A stretch of DNA of 29,808 nt from CAYVMN01 sp964452575 (GTDB taxonomy: Bacteria > Desulfobacterota > DSM-4660 > Desulfatiglandales > Desulfatiglandaceae), in contig CAYVMN010000021.1 in the NCBI GenBank assembly GCA_964452575.1, forward strand, positions 1 through 29,808, in the 5' to 3' direction. The notes under the pieces were generated by a model. It was given only the letters and a program-made list of their open reading frames with translations, made no database searches and was not told the origin of the DNA. Of this stretch, positions 1 to 7,826 are shown piece after piece; the first letter of the stretch is position 1, and the number at the start of each line of letters is the position of its first letter. The position numbers and the translations under genes are program-made.

Positions 1-2
1 GA

Positions 3-623
3 ATTGGCCTCAGCCGAAGCCTAGGATATGCCTGGGTCGAACCCGATGTCATGGAACTCGTGGAGCAGGCAGTGGAGGCATTTAGGGCTATGGGGCACAG
101 GGTTGATACCTGGGAAGGGAGATTTCCTGACGTGAGCGATGCCTGGGCTGAATTAATGAATGCCGAGATCTACGCCCAGATTCACGAGGACCTGGAAAAA
201 ATCCGTGGCCAGTTGGGGAGGACCCTGGTAGCATCCCTCGATCTTGCAAGAGGCCTGACCTTGGAGGACCAAATAAGGGCCAACAGGGTGCGCAGCAGAT
301 TAAATCAGACCCTGTGGGAGGTCTTTGACCAATTCGATCTCCTCCTTACCCCCACCATGCCCACCGAGGCCTTTGGCGCAAAGGGACCGCCCCCGGCCGA
401 GATTGACGGGCATCCGATACCGCTTCTCTGGGCAGTTGCCTTTACCTACCCATTTAATCTCTCAGGTCACCCTGCGGCAACGGTCCGTGTAGGGCTCACT
501 AAGACAGGCCTCCCGGTAGGTCTCCAGATCGTCGGGCCCAGACACCGTGACGATCTGGTTCTCCAGGCCGCCTATGCATATGAAAAATCATCTCCCTGGA
601 ACGATTCGTGGCCCAATATATGA
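3..623 (+). CDS. Amidase (amidase-signature family), C-terminal part
   Basis: The reading frame is open from the window edge, so this is the last ~206 residues of a protein whose N-terminus lies outside. The C-terminal half carries the conserved amidase-signature tail: a FNLSGHPAATV stretch followed by GLPVGLQIVGPR and then an aspartate/leucine-rich helix. Family members hydrolyse amide bonds with a Ser-cisSer-Lys triad; that triad lies upstream and cannot be seen. The SGHPAATV wording fits general amidases better than GatA of the glutamyl-tRNA amidotransferase, but substrate cannot be judged from this fragment. It ends only 9 bases before the convergent carboxyltransferase gene. An internal ATG at 51 is not the true start, because the family sequence continues upstream of it. 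Confidence 0.85.
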   Translation: MGLSRSLGYAWVEPDVMELVEQAVEAFRAMGHRVDTWEGRFPDVSDAWAELMNAEIYAQIHEDLEKIRGQLGRTLVASLDLARGLTLEDQIRANRVRSRLNQTLWEVFDQFDLLLTPTMPTEAFGAKGPPPAEIDGHPIPLLWAVAFTYPFNLSGHPAATVRVGLTKTGLPVGLQIVGPRHRDDLVLQAAYAYEKSSPWNDSWPNI

Positions 624-632
624 GGAATGACC

Positions 633-2126
633 CTAGCCCGTGTTTCGCAGGTTATTTAAGGCCTCGGCCACGGCCTCATCTTCTTTTTTGACATCTTCCA
701 GGGTCTTTGGTTTGACGGCGGCAGGCCTTTCCTCCAGCCCGTACTTCCATTTGAGGAACTGCTCACCTGTAGTGGGGTAGATGGCCGCAATGAGGACATC
801 ATAGTCGTCTCTGGCAAGGCCTCGCACCTTCTCTCTTACCTTGTCCAGCTCCGGCTCCAGATAATCGGCAGCCCGGCCTGTTACAGGGGTTTCACCCCGT
901 TTGTAGTTTTTCAGGATCTTTTTCTGAATCTTCGGATCAACAGGAATGGGTGTCTTTCCGTAGAGGCCATAGGCCAAATCCTTCACCTCATTAGTCACCA
1001 TCTTGTATCTTCCAAAGAGGACATTGAGGACGGCCTGCACACCAACGATCTGGCTGGTGGGTGTAACCAGGGGCGGCATACCCAGTTCCTTGCGCGTCAC
1101 GGCCACCTCCTTATAGACCTCGGCCAATCGATCTAGGGCCTTGGCATCGCTTAGCTGGCTTACCAGATTGGAAATCATCCCTCCAGGCACCTGATGGGCC
1201 AGTACTCCGGTGTCGATAACCGACATCCTGTGTTTGGCCAGAAAGTCCCTGTACTTGGGGGCTATGCTCTCAAGATGTTCCCCCAGGTCCAGCAGTAGAT
1301 TAAGGTCAAAACCCGGGTCTCTTGTGGTGCCGTAGAGGGTTGCCACAATAGGCTCTACGGCTGGTTGGGAGGTCCTTAGGGCAAATGGAGCGAGACAGGT
1401 GTCCACAATGTCTACGCCCGCCTTGATTGCCTCCAGATAGATCATGGAGGCCATGCCGCTCGTATAGTGTGTGTGGAGGTGAATGGGAATGCCGATCTTT
1501 CTCTTAAGGACAGTGATAATCTTGGCAATATCAAATGGGGCCATGATACCGGCCATATCCTTGAGGCAAAGCGTGTCTGCACCCATGTCTTCGATTTCCT
1601 TCGCCTTGCTGATATAGTATTCCAGGTTGAATACATCACCTCCCATCCTCCTCTCTGTCAGAGAATAGCAAATGGTACCCTGAAAGTGCTTATCATTTGC
1701 CTTTATCCGCTCAACGACCGTCTGAAAATTACGAAAATCATTCAGGGCATCAAAGACCCTGAATACATCGATGCCCGCCTCGGCTGCCTTATCCACGAAC
1801 AACCTGGCCACATCATCCGCGTAGTTCCTGTAACCTACCAGGTTCTGTCCCCTTAGGAGCATGGAAAATGGGGTCCTCTTGATGTGCCTCTTGAGGGTCC
1901 GTATGCGATCAAAAGGGTCTTCGGCCAAGAAGCGATGCATGGTGTCGAAGGTTGCCCCACCCCATACCTCCATGGCCCAGAAGCCAACGCTGTCCATTTT
2001 CTCGGCAATAGGAAGCATGTCTTCAGTCCTCATCCTCGTCGCCAATAGGGACTGATGACCATCTCTAAAGGTGTTATCTTGTATCTTCAGGGGATTCTTC
2101 GGCCCATCCTCCAAGAAATTATCCAT
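633..2126 (-). CDS. Biotin-dependent carboxyltransferase subunit (pyruvate/oxaloacetate type, 5S/PycB/OadA-like), no biotinyl domain
   Basis: A 497-residue protein of the HMGL-like TIM-barrel carboxyltransferase family, which moves CO2 between carboxybiotin and pyruvate or oxaloacetate. Visible features: the RDGHQS motif at 21-26 (metal-binding Asp-22), WGGATFD at 55-61, LRGQNLVGY near 91-99, the CLKDMAG motif with the lysine (K189) that is carbamylated in relatives, and the HLHTH metal site (H218, H220). The post-barrel PYC_OADA domain follows to about residue 460. The C-terminus is a short charged tail with no AMKM biotinylation motif, so a separate carrier protein is expected. Length matches transcarboxylase 5S and PycB rather than full OadA (~590). 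Start supported by a GGAGG seven bases upstream and a promoter at 2194-2222. Exact reaction (pyruvate carboxylase, transcarboxylase or decarboxylase) is not decided. Confidence 0.9.
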   Translation of the reverse strand: MDNFLEDGPKNPLKIQDNTFRDGHQSLLATRMRTEDMLPIAEKMDSVGFWAMEVWGGATFDTMHRFLAEDPFDRIRTLKRHIKRTPFSMLLRGQNLVGYRNYADDVARLFVDKAAEAGIDVFRVFDALNDFRNFQTVVERIKANDKHFQGTICYSLTERRMGGDVFNLEYYISKAKEIEDMGADTLCLKDMAGIMAPFDIAKIITVLKRKIGIPIHLHTHYTSGMASMIYLEAIKAGVDIVDTCLAPFALRTSQPAVEPIVATLYGTTRDPGFDLNLLLDLGEHLESIAPKYRDFLAKHRMSVIDTGVLAHQVPGGMISNLVSQLSDAKALDRLAEVYKEVAVTRKELGMPPLVTPTSQIVGVQAVLNVLFGRYKMVTNEVKDLAYGLYGKTPIPVDPKIQKKILKNYKRGETPVTGRAADYLEPELDKVREKVRGLARDDYDVLIAAIYPTTGEQFLKWKYGLEERPAAVKPKTLEDVKKEDEAVAEALNNLRNTG

Positions 2127-2193
2127 ACCAAACCTCCGTTCTAACAGTTGGTCACTAGGCTACCTGTCGTCCTTAATTCATTTTTATTGTGCA

Positions 2194-2222
2194 AATATAG
2201 ACAAGCTGAGATAGGGGGTCAA
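2194..2222 (-). promoter_or_regulatory. Sigma-70-type promoter of the carboxyltransferase gene
   Basis: On the minus strand TTGACC (2222-2217) is followed by a 17-base spacer and TATATT (2199-2194). Both hexamers are one mismatch from consensus and the spacing is ideal. It sits about 70 bases upstream of the start at 2126, implying a short 5' leader with GGAGG before the ATG. The promoter lies between the radical SAM gene and the carboxyltransferase, so the latter can be transcribed independently. Confidence 0.65.
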
Positions 2223-2256
2223 GTAAAGAATTGGTCCGGGCCTTTGCATAAGGAGA

Positions 2257-3153
2257 CTATAGCCCCCTCATCCACTCCGGCCTAAGTCCGATATCTCCCC
2301 TGATGGCACTGTCGATCTCGTCGAGGGCCTGCTGCTTCCCCCTTGGTAACCTGGCCTTTATGGGCAGATAATTGGAGGCATGGTTTGAAAAGAAAAGGCC
2401 CCGTGTAAGGTTGGTATTGGCGACCATTTCCCTCAACTCCAGTAATAGCTCCTCTTGACTCGGCAACTCGAACGTGCCCTCCTTGAGCTCGTCGTAGAGG
2501 GGGGTCCCGGGGATCAGCATCACCGTAAGGGCCCCAATATAATTCGGATCCATGGCACTGAGGAGCCTTCCGGTGGCCCTGGCATGGCCTAGAGATCCAT
2601 CTCTTCCCCCAATTCCGAGCAGGACCGTAACTGAGAGCTTGATCCCTGCCTCCATGACCTTCCTCCCCATATCAATCAGGTTTTGCGGACTGGTACCTTT
2701 GCGGATCTTTTTCAGAAGGCCTTCATCTCCGGTCTCAACTCCCAGGTACAGGATACCGAGCGCATTTTCTCTGAGCTCCTTCAACTCCTCAAGGGACTTC
2801 ATCCTGATGCCCTTTGCGTTCGCATAGGCCCCTACCCTCTTGACCCAGGGAAGGTGCTCTTTGATCTGATCGAGGATCCACATAAGCCTCTTTTGGGGGA
2901 TGATGAGGGCATCGCCGTCCATAAGGAACACCCTATCCTGTCGCCTCATGTATTTGGATGCAAACAGGATGTCACTCAGGATTATCCTATCATCCTTTAT
3001 CCTGAATCTCTTATCCTTGTATGTGCCGCAAAAGGTGCATTTATTGTGAGAACACCCGACCGTCACCTGAAGCAGGATACTGAAGGCCTCGCTGGGCGGC
3101 CTAATGCAGGTCCCTTCGTAGTGCATTCCTTCGCTTTCCATTGCGTAAGCCAT
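2257..3153 (-). CDS. Radical SAM protein with CX4CX2C cluster motif
   Basis: A ~298-residue radical SAM-family protein. The cluster motif is GCSHNKCTFC (cysteines 34, 39, 42 from the chosen start), followed by GTYKDKRFR. The spacing is CX4CX2C rather than the usual CX3CX2C; the DNA confirms the extra residue. Other family signs are LFLMDGDAL-like, LYLGVETGDE and VTVLLGIGG segments, which resemble beta strands of the partial TIM barrel. In the Elp3/MiaB/NifB-type domain the cluster reduces S-adenosylmethionine to a 5'-deoxyadenosyl radical. No C-terminal auxiliary cluster or B12 domain is seen. Substrate unknown. Of two near starts, ATG 3162 abuts the GAGGAG Shine-Dalgarno, whereas ATG 3153 lies nine bases after it, so 3153 is preferred. 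Same strand as the carboxyltransferase, 130 bases upstream, with a separate promoter between them. Confidence 0.8.
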   Translation of the reverse strand: MAYAMESEGMHYEGTCIRPPSEAFSILLQVTVGCSHNKCTFCGTYKDKRFRIKDDRIILSDILFASKYMRRQDRVFLMDGDALIIPQKRLMWILDQIKEHLPWVKRVGAYANAKGIRMKSLEELKELRENALGILYLGVETGDEGLLKKIRKGTSPQNLIDMGRKVMEAGIKLSVTVLLGIGGRDGSLGHARATGRLLSAMDPNYIGALTVMLIPGTPLYDELKEGTFELPSQEELLLELREMVANTNLTRGLFFSNHASNYLPIKARLPRGKQQALDEIDSAIRGDIGLRPEWMRGL

Positions 3154-3162
3154 TGATCTCAT

Positions 3163-3901
3163 CTCCTCATCAGTTATGACCCACCCTGATCTAAGCCGGT
3201 GTTGAGGTCTTCCCTTCTCTCACCCAGGTACACCTCCGGGAAGATACCCTTGACGGCCCGATCTATTCTCCTTGAATGTTAGCATTTTAGATAATTTTTC
3301 AAGAAAAATCCAAACAACGGCAAAGTCCCAGCCTCTGAAAAGGGGGATGTTGTTTCTTAATTGACGAGTGACTTTCAATCTTTGGCAATTACTCAGAGCC
3401 AACGGCACCCATTACGGCCAAAGTGGTAACGCAAAGAAATGAGCCATCTGTGCCCCAGGATACCCAAGCTTCACGACCGCTTCCCAATATCCTTTCATCT
3501 GAGGCAACCTTCTCTCCCCTTTTCCTCAAGAACAAAACCTGTGATCACCCATCCAAACTCCTGATAACCCCTCCTCCAACAAGCTCCGGCTTTCTCCCTT
3601 GCGCTATGCCCTTTGAAGAAAGATTCTTCGATCCTGATCATCATAGCAATCCTGCACTTCAAGACCAGCTCATAACCACCGCCCATATGAATCTTGACGC
3701 GATTACAGGCATAGGGTATATACGGTACAAAGAATGCTCTTTTGGGGTTCTCTCTGGTTATCCTTTTGACCACTGAAACCTGAAACCAAGGTCCTGACCG
3801 CGCGGTTCGAGAATATTGAAATCGCATCTTACAAACAGTTGCCGTTATTCGGGGAGGGCCTCTTCTTTCCTGCCTGAGGCCATATTGACAAGGAGCACAT
3901 C
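3163..3901. other. 739-base stretch without a convincing gene
   Basis: Two overlapping opposite-strand ORFs (3423-3776 plus, 3495-3827 minus) occupy the middle, but neither has a good ribosome-binding site, a recognisable domain or natural-looking composition. The stretch includes simple word-like repeats such as CTGAAACCTGAAACC near 3776 and a TTGCGCTATGCCCTTTG patch near 3598, a texture I associate with decayed intergenic repeats. The last bases hold AAGGAG, the Shine-Dalgarno of the SNF2 gene. I see no strong promoter and no tRNA. Confidence 0.5.
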
Positions 3902-6625
3902 ATGATAACCCTATCTCGCGACTATGTCCGAAATCACATCGCCCATTCAGGCGTTATCTATAAACGGGGCGTCAGCCTGTATCAGCACGGGGCATACGCC
4001 TGCATGGAGGCGGACATGGAAGCGGGGCACTTCCAATATGAAGTTGACGGAAATTACGGTGACTACACCGTGAGCATCCGGCTCCTGGAAAACGGTCTGG
4101 ATCATGCCTGCGACTGCCCCTTTCCCGAGCCGGGATGCAAGCACACCGTGGCCGTACTCCTCGACATCCATGACCGGCTCGAGGGGTGGAGACCTACACT
4201 GCTGCCCAAAGGACCTGATTCAACAGAGCCGATGGACGAGGATTTAGAGCCCTATCTCACAGAAGAAGAGATTCGGGAACAGGCCCTCGAGGACCGGCGG
4301 AACCGGGCCCGGCAGGAAGATTTCACAGTAACGCTGGGAGATATGTATAAAGGGGTCCATCTGGTGGAGACACCCAGGAAAAAACAGTACGAGGTCACGG
4401 TCCATGACCCCATGGAGACGCGGGGCCACTGTACCTGTCCTGATTTTGCGTCCAACAGGCTGAATACGTGCAAACACCTGATTCACGTCTGCGATATCCT
4501 CAGGAAAAAGAAAGACTTCCATGCCCGGATAAGCAAGGAGCGGTTTCCCTTTGTGGACATATTCTGGGACTCCGCCCGCAATCTCCCGAGGCTTTTCAAA
4601 GAACAGACATGGAAAAGGATGGGCAAGACCGGCCAGGTCCTCTCTGAATACTTTGACGAAGAGGGAGTGTTTTCCAAGGGAAATCTCTCCGAGATGCCGC
4701 GGCTCCTCAGCCGGCTTCAGGGCAACAAGCAGGTCCGGGTGCAGGGGCCGTTGCTTAGAAAGATAGAAGATGATCTCTTGGAGCGGCAGGTGGAGGAACT
4801 GGCCCGGAAGGAGGTCCCTCCCCTCCAAATGATACGGGCCACGCTCTATCCCTACCAGGAAAAGGGGGTCCAGTACGGACTTTACCGGCGGGCGGCCCTT
4901 ATCGGCGATGAGATGGGGTTGGGGAAGACCCTCCAGGCCATTGTGCTGTCGGTGCTCAAGCGGGAGGTTTTCGGCTTCGGAAAGGTACTGGTGGTGACCC
5001 TGGCTTCACTCAAGGAACAGTGGAAACGAGAGATTGAGAGGTTCACCGATGAAAAGGCCGTGGTCGTGGCCGGCAACCCCCTGAAGCGACGGGCGATCTA
5101 TGAGGGAAACGGCAGGCTCTTCACCATCACCAACTATGAGGCCTTATTGAGAGATGTGACCATCATTTCCCGGTTCAAACCCGACCTTGTGATCCTGGAC
5201 GAGGCCCAGCGGATCAAGAACTTCACCACCAAAACTGCGGAGGCAGTCAAGAGCATCCCCAGAAAACACGCCCTGGTGCTCACCGGCACCCCCCTAGAAA
5301 ACAAGTTAGAGGACGTTTACTCCATTGTGCAGTTCCTGGACCCTGCCATGCTCGCTCCCCTGTGGAAATTTGCGGCCGATCACTTCATGCTCAGCCGGAA
5401 AAACAAAGGAAAAATATTAGGCTACCGTAACCTCGACCTGCTCAATGAAAAGCTCAAGTCCATCGTCATCCGCAGGCGAAAACAGGAGGTCCTCTCGGAT
5501 CTCCCGGAAGAGGTGGTGAACAACTACTACCTGGAACTCTCGGCCAAACAGGCCCAGCTTCACAGCGGCTACCTCTCCGCCCTGATCCCCCTCATCAACA
5601 AGAAATATCTAACGCCCATGGATCTCCGGCGAATTCAGGAACTGCTCCTCCGCATGCGCATGGTGTGCAACTCCACGTACCTCGTTGACCGAAAGACCAA
5701 CATCTCCCCAAAACTCGAAGAGCTTTCAGGGATCCTGGACGAACTGGTGCTCCAGAGCGACCGTAAGGTGGTCATCTTCAGCGAGTGGACCACCATGACC
5801 TTTCTCATCGCCAAGCGTCTCTCGGAGGCGTCCATACCCTTTGTGGAATTGACCGGCAAGGTACCGGTGAACAAGCGACACCGGCTCATCGACGAGTTCA
5901 CCCACAACCCCGGGTGCAAGGCATTCCTGTCCACAGACGCGGGGGGGACCGGCCTCAATCTCCAGGCTGCGGACTGCGTGATCAACTTTGAACTCCCCTG
6001 GAGTCCGGCCCGCATGAACCAGCGGATCGGCCGGGTGAGCCGTATTGGTCAGAAGAGCACCTGTATCAATGTGGTGAACCTCATCACCAAGAACAGCATC
6101 GAAGAGAAGATCCTTGCAGGCATACAGCTCAAACTGGATCTCTTCAAGGGGGTCTTTGAGGCGGACGGCCCTGACATGGTGGAATTCTCACAGGAGAAGC
6201 GCACCGAGCTGCTGAACCATCTCCGCAAGCTGATGGGGGAGGACCTGCTGGTCCCGCCTTCCGAGGGCATGCCGGCAGAAGAAGTTCCCGAGGACACGGC
6301 CCATTTCCTGAACCCCAGGGCATTGGCCGAAGCGGACGAGACAGTGGCCTATGATGCCGAGGAAGGGGACGGCGACACCCTGCTTTCCGTGTCGGATGGG
6401 GCAGAAGAGACCCAAAAGGAGGGTGGTCAGGAAACGTACTTCCTGGCCGGGCAGCCGCCAGAAAAGATAGAAGCAGTCCTCAACTCCGGCATGGAGTTCC
6501 TGGGTGGGCTTATGGAAATGGCTACGGGCAAGAAGATGGCGTCCACGGACCCCGACGGCCGAATGATCCGGGTCGACAAGGAGACCGGTGAAGTAACCAT
6601 GAAGTTCAAACTGCCGGGGTTTTAG
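3902..6625 (+). CDS. SNF2-family helicase/ATPase with two SWIM zinc fingers
   Basis: A 907-residue SNF2/Rad54-type ATPase (helicase superfamily 2). Two SWIM fingers (CxCxnCxH) precede the motor: C70/C72/C79/H81 and C177/C179/C190/H192. The motor has Walker A GDEMGLGKT (335-343), Walker B DEAQ (433-436), TGTPLEN (461-467), a GGTGLNLQAAD block near 681-691 and motif VI QRIGRVSRIGQ (707-717) with its arginine fingers. An acidic linker (about 785-845) and a conserved-looking C-terminal patch (LNSGMEFLGGLMEMATGKKM) follow. Such proteins translocate on double-stranded DNA and remodel protein-DNA complexes; SWIM fingers are thought to bind DNA or protein. The bacterial role is unclear. AAGGAG lies six bases before the ATG. 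Arginine codons differ from neighbours: 11 of the first 19 are CGG, against 3 of the first 18 in the PBP2 gene, which suggests transfer. The 3' end overlaps vapC by 20 bases, tail to tail. Confidence 0.93.
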   Translation: MITLSRDYVRNHIAHSGVIYKRGVSLYQHGAYACMEADMEAGHFQYEVDGNYGDYTVSIRLLENGLDHACDCPFPEPGCKHTVAVLLDIHDRLEGWRPTLLPKGPDSTEPMDEDLEPYLTEEEIREQALEDRRNRARQEDFTVTLGDMYKGVHLVETPRKKQYEVTVHDPMETRGHCTCPDFASNRLNTCKHLIHVCDILRKKKDFHARISKERFPFVDIFWDSARNLPRLFKEQTWKRMGKTGQVLSEYFDEEGVFSKGNLSEMPRLLSRLQGNKQVRVQGPLLRKIEDDLLERQVEELARKEVPPLQMIRATLYPYQEKGVQYGLYRRAALIGDEMGLGKTLQAIVLSVLKREVFGFGKVLVVTLASLKEQWKREIERFTDEKAVVVAGNPLKRRAIYEGNGRLFTITNYEALLRDVTIISRFKPDLVILDEAQRIKNFTTKTAEAVKSIPRKHALVLTGTPLENKLEDVYSIVQFLDPAMLAPLWKFAADHFMLSRKNKGKILGYRNLDLLNEKLKSIVIRRRKQEVLSDLPEEVVNNYYLELSAKQAQLHSGYLSALIPLINKKYLTPMDLRRIQELLLRMRMVCNSTYLVDRKTNISPKLEELSGILDELVLQSDRKVVIFSEWTTMTFLIAKRLSEASIPFVELTGKVPVNKRHRLIDEFTHNPGCKAFLSTDAGGTGLNLQAADCVINFELPWSPARMNQRIGRVSRIGQKSTCINVVNLITKNSIEEKILAGIQLKLDLFKGVFEADGPDMVEFSQEKRTELLNHLRKLMGEDLLVPPSEGMPAEEVPEDTAHFLNPRALAEADETVAYDAEEGDGDTLLSVSDGAEETQKEGGQETYFLAGQPPEKIEAVLNSGMEFLGGLMEMATGKKMASTDPDGRMIRVDKETGEVTMKFKLPGF

Positions 6626-7031
6626 GAAAATACGACCTGCCTTCGAGTACTCTCGTCCCGGCACGGTGAATGTGTTTAAAGTGGGCGTCGTAAGTGATCA
6701 CCATGGCGCCCTCCCTAATGGCAATTGCGGCTATCCATATGTCGTTTGTCGGGACCGGGGTCCCTGCCCGGCGAAGGTCCGTTACAGCCTCTGCATAGTG
6801 ATAGGCCGCCATATCATCTACCTCGAGCATGTGGACCACCGGGTTATCGAGGAATTCCTGCAATTCCTTTTCGTTGCGGTCGAAATGGCCCCCCAGGTGG
6901 AACCCTGTTCTCAATTCCCCAAGAACAATGACGGGCACTCCAACCCACCGAGCCCTGGAAATGACCTCCACGGCATCCGGGGTTCCTCTCTTGAACCGGC
7001 TGTAAGCGCATGTGTCAAGGCAGATTTTCAT
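6606..7031 (-). CDS. vapC: VapC-like PIN-domain toxin (ribonuclease)
   Basis: A 141-residue PIN-domain protein. The acidic residues of the metal site are visible: D6 in CLDTCAYS, E39 in LGELRTGF, D97 in PTNDIWIAA and D115 in TYDAHF. PIN toxins cleave RNA, often initiator or other tRNAs, or rRNA; the target here is unknown. The ATG at 7031 forms an ATGA overlap with the antitoxin stop codon, the usual translational coupling of TA pairs. A GTG nine bases further upstream is possible but less likely. The gene is convergent with the SNF2 helicase and overlaps its last 20 bases. Length and motif order are typical and no disruption is seen, so the toxin is probably functional. Confidence 0.9.
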   Translation of the reverse strand: MKICLDTCAYSRFKRGTPDAVEVISRARWVGVPVIVLGELRTGFHLGGHFDRNEKELQEFLDNPVVHMLEVDDMAAYHYAEAVTDLRRAGTPVPTNDIWIAAIAIREGAMVITYDAHFKHIHRAGTRVLEGRSYFPKTPAV

Positions 7032-7282
7032 TGCTGCCACAACTCATGGTCGAGTTCCTCGAATAAGCCGGTGTTCCTCTCGAACTCCAGGAATTCCTCC
7101 TCTGCCCATGTTCCAGCGAGTCTACCAAGACCATTGTCGTGGCGTCCTTCGGGGGGCAGCCCAAGGGCCTGGTGCAGCAAGTCGAGAACGGTTTGGTTGA
7201 TCGACTGGCCCCTGAGACGGCTTTCTTCTGCAAGGGCCCTGTCCAATTCAGGACTGACCTTTCTGATCGTCAATTGCTTCAT
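7028..7282 (-). CDS. vapB: VapB-like antitoxin, ribbon-helix-helix type
   Basis: An 84-residue protein. The N-terminus (KQLTIRKVSPELDRAL) and the following RGQSINQTVLDLLHQALGL fit a ribbon-helix-helix DNA-binding fold: a basic beta strand, then two helices. The C-terminal ~35 residues are acidic and aromatic (FLEFERNTGLFEELDHELW), as expected for a toxin-binding tail that wraps the PIN active site. It precedes and overlaps vapC (ATGA), so antitoxin is made first. The ATG at 7282 has GAGAGGT a few bases upstream. The promoter and inverted repeat at 7320-7350 suggest autoregulation by the VapBC complex. Which RHH subclass (FitA/VapB) applies is not certain. Confidence 0.85.
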   Translation of the reverse strand: MKQLTIRKVSPELDRALAEESRLRGQSINQTVLDLLHQALGLPPEGRHDNGLGRLAGTWAEEEFLEFERNTGLFEELDHELWQQ

Positions 7283-7319
7283 AAGGACCTCTCGGTTGGT
7301 TAAGTTGATGTCATATATC

Positions 7320-7334
7320 GCATTCTATGAATGC
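7320..7334. repeat. Inverted repeat, probable VapB/VapBC operator
   Basis: GCATTC-TAT-GAATGC is a perfect 6-base inverted repeat with a 3-base centre that covers the -10 element of the vapBC promoter. A related half-site (AGAATG) recurs at 7341-7346 near the -35. Ribbon-helix-helix dimers usually bind such short palindromes. Function is inferred from position and symmetry. Confidence 0.6.
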
Positions 7335-7350
7335 AATTGTAGAATGTCAA
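7322..7350 (-). promoter_or_regulatory. vapBC promoter
   Basis: Minus strand: perfect TTGACA (7350-7345), a 17-base spacer and TAGAAT (7327-7322), one mismatch from TATAAT. It lies about 40 bases upstream of the vapB start. This is the strongest-looking sigma-70-type promoter in the window, and the operator overlaps its -10, consistent with tight repression by the antitoxin complex. Confidence 0.75.
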
Positions 7351-7721
7351 GGGTTATGCAGGGAACCCTGTATGTGAAGTTGGGGGACATCGTTAGGTTT
7401 TCAGGATGTCAAGAATTAATGCGGTTGGCCCCTCAACACACTATGGTGAGGGTCGTTGAAAGTTATTCCTGCATCTACATGGCCGGTTTGTATATATTGG
7501 ACATTTTGCCATCTTGTTTTGGACTAGTGTAACATAGCTTGCCTAGTATCCGGGTCTCAGCAATGGAGGACTGATAGTAATAGAGGGCCATCACCTGATC
7601 TCTGAGCAATCGAGTTTTTCCTTGACATTGCCTTACCTTAATACCCCTACCGAGAATGCCAGGAGGAACTGTCCTGTATAATACATGGGCAGCCCGGCCA
7701 TGCGGTTTAGGAACTGGCTTT

Positions 7722-7826
7722 TCAAAAACCGGTCCCTTGCAACGAAGATATCAGAAAAATAGAAGCACAATAAAGTAGCCCTGCCAAAAGTCCTATTGCC
7801 AGGACAATTATGACAATATTGGGCAT
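7722..7826 (-). CDS. Possible 34-residue single-pass membrane peptide
   Basis: A short ORF starting ATG at 7826, preceded by GAGAAG four bases upstream. The peptide is nearly all hydrophobic (NIVIIVLAIGLLAGLLY...) and would form one transmembrane helix, with Cys-20 inside it. It overlaps the end of another short frame (7808-7903) and lies about 120 bases downstream of mnmE on the same strand, so it could ride on that transcript. No family is recognised; it could equally be a chance ORF or gene remnant. Confidence 0.25.
   Translation of the reverse strand: MPNIVIIVLAIGLLAGLLYCASIFLISSLQGTGF

Noticed and set aside
3184..3290. Minus-strand frame reading like VKGIFPEVYLGERRED upstream of the radical SAM gene
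   Set aside because: Only about 34 codons, with no usable start or family match; could be a remnant but support is too thin to annotate.
3423..3827. Two overlapping opposite-strand ORFs of 117 and 110 residues
   Set aside because: Neither has a good Shine-Dalgarno, domain or natural composition, and they oppose each other over the same bases; treated as gene-free.
4244..4828. 194-residue minus-strand ORF
   Set aside because: Antisense to the second SWIM finger and the linker of the SNF2 gene; no domain of its own.
7360..7420. Possible insertion-sequence or REP-like end near GAAGTTGGGGGACATCG
   Set aside because: A single short word with no inverted partner or transposase; recognition too weak.
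6666..7532. 288-residue plus-strand ORF
   Set aside because: Runs antisense across vapB and vapC, which have clear domains, promoter and coupling; composition looks like a shadow.
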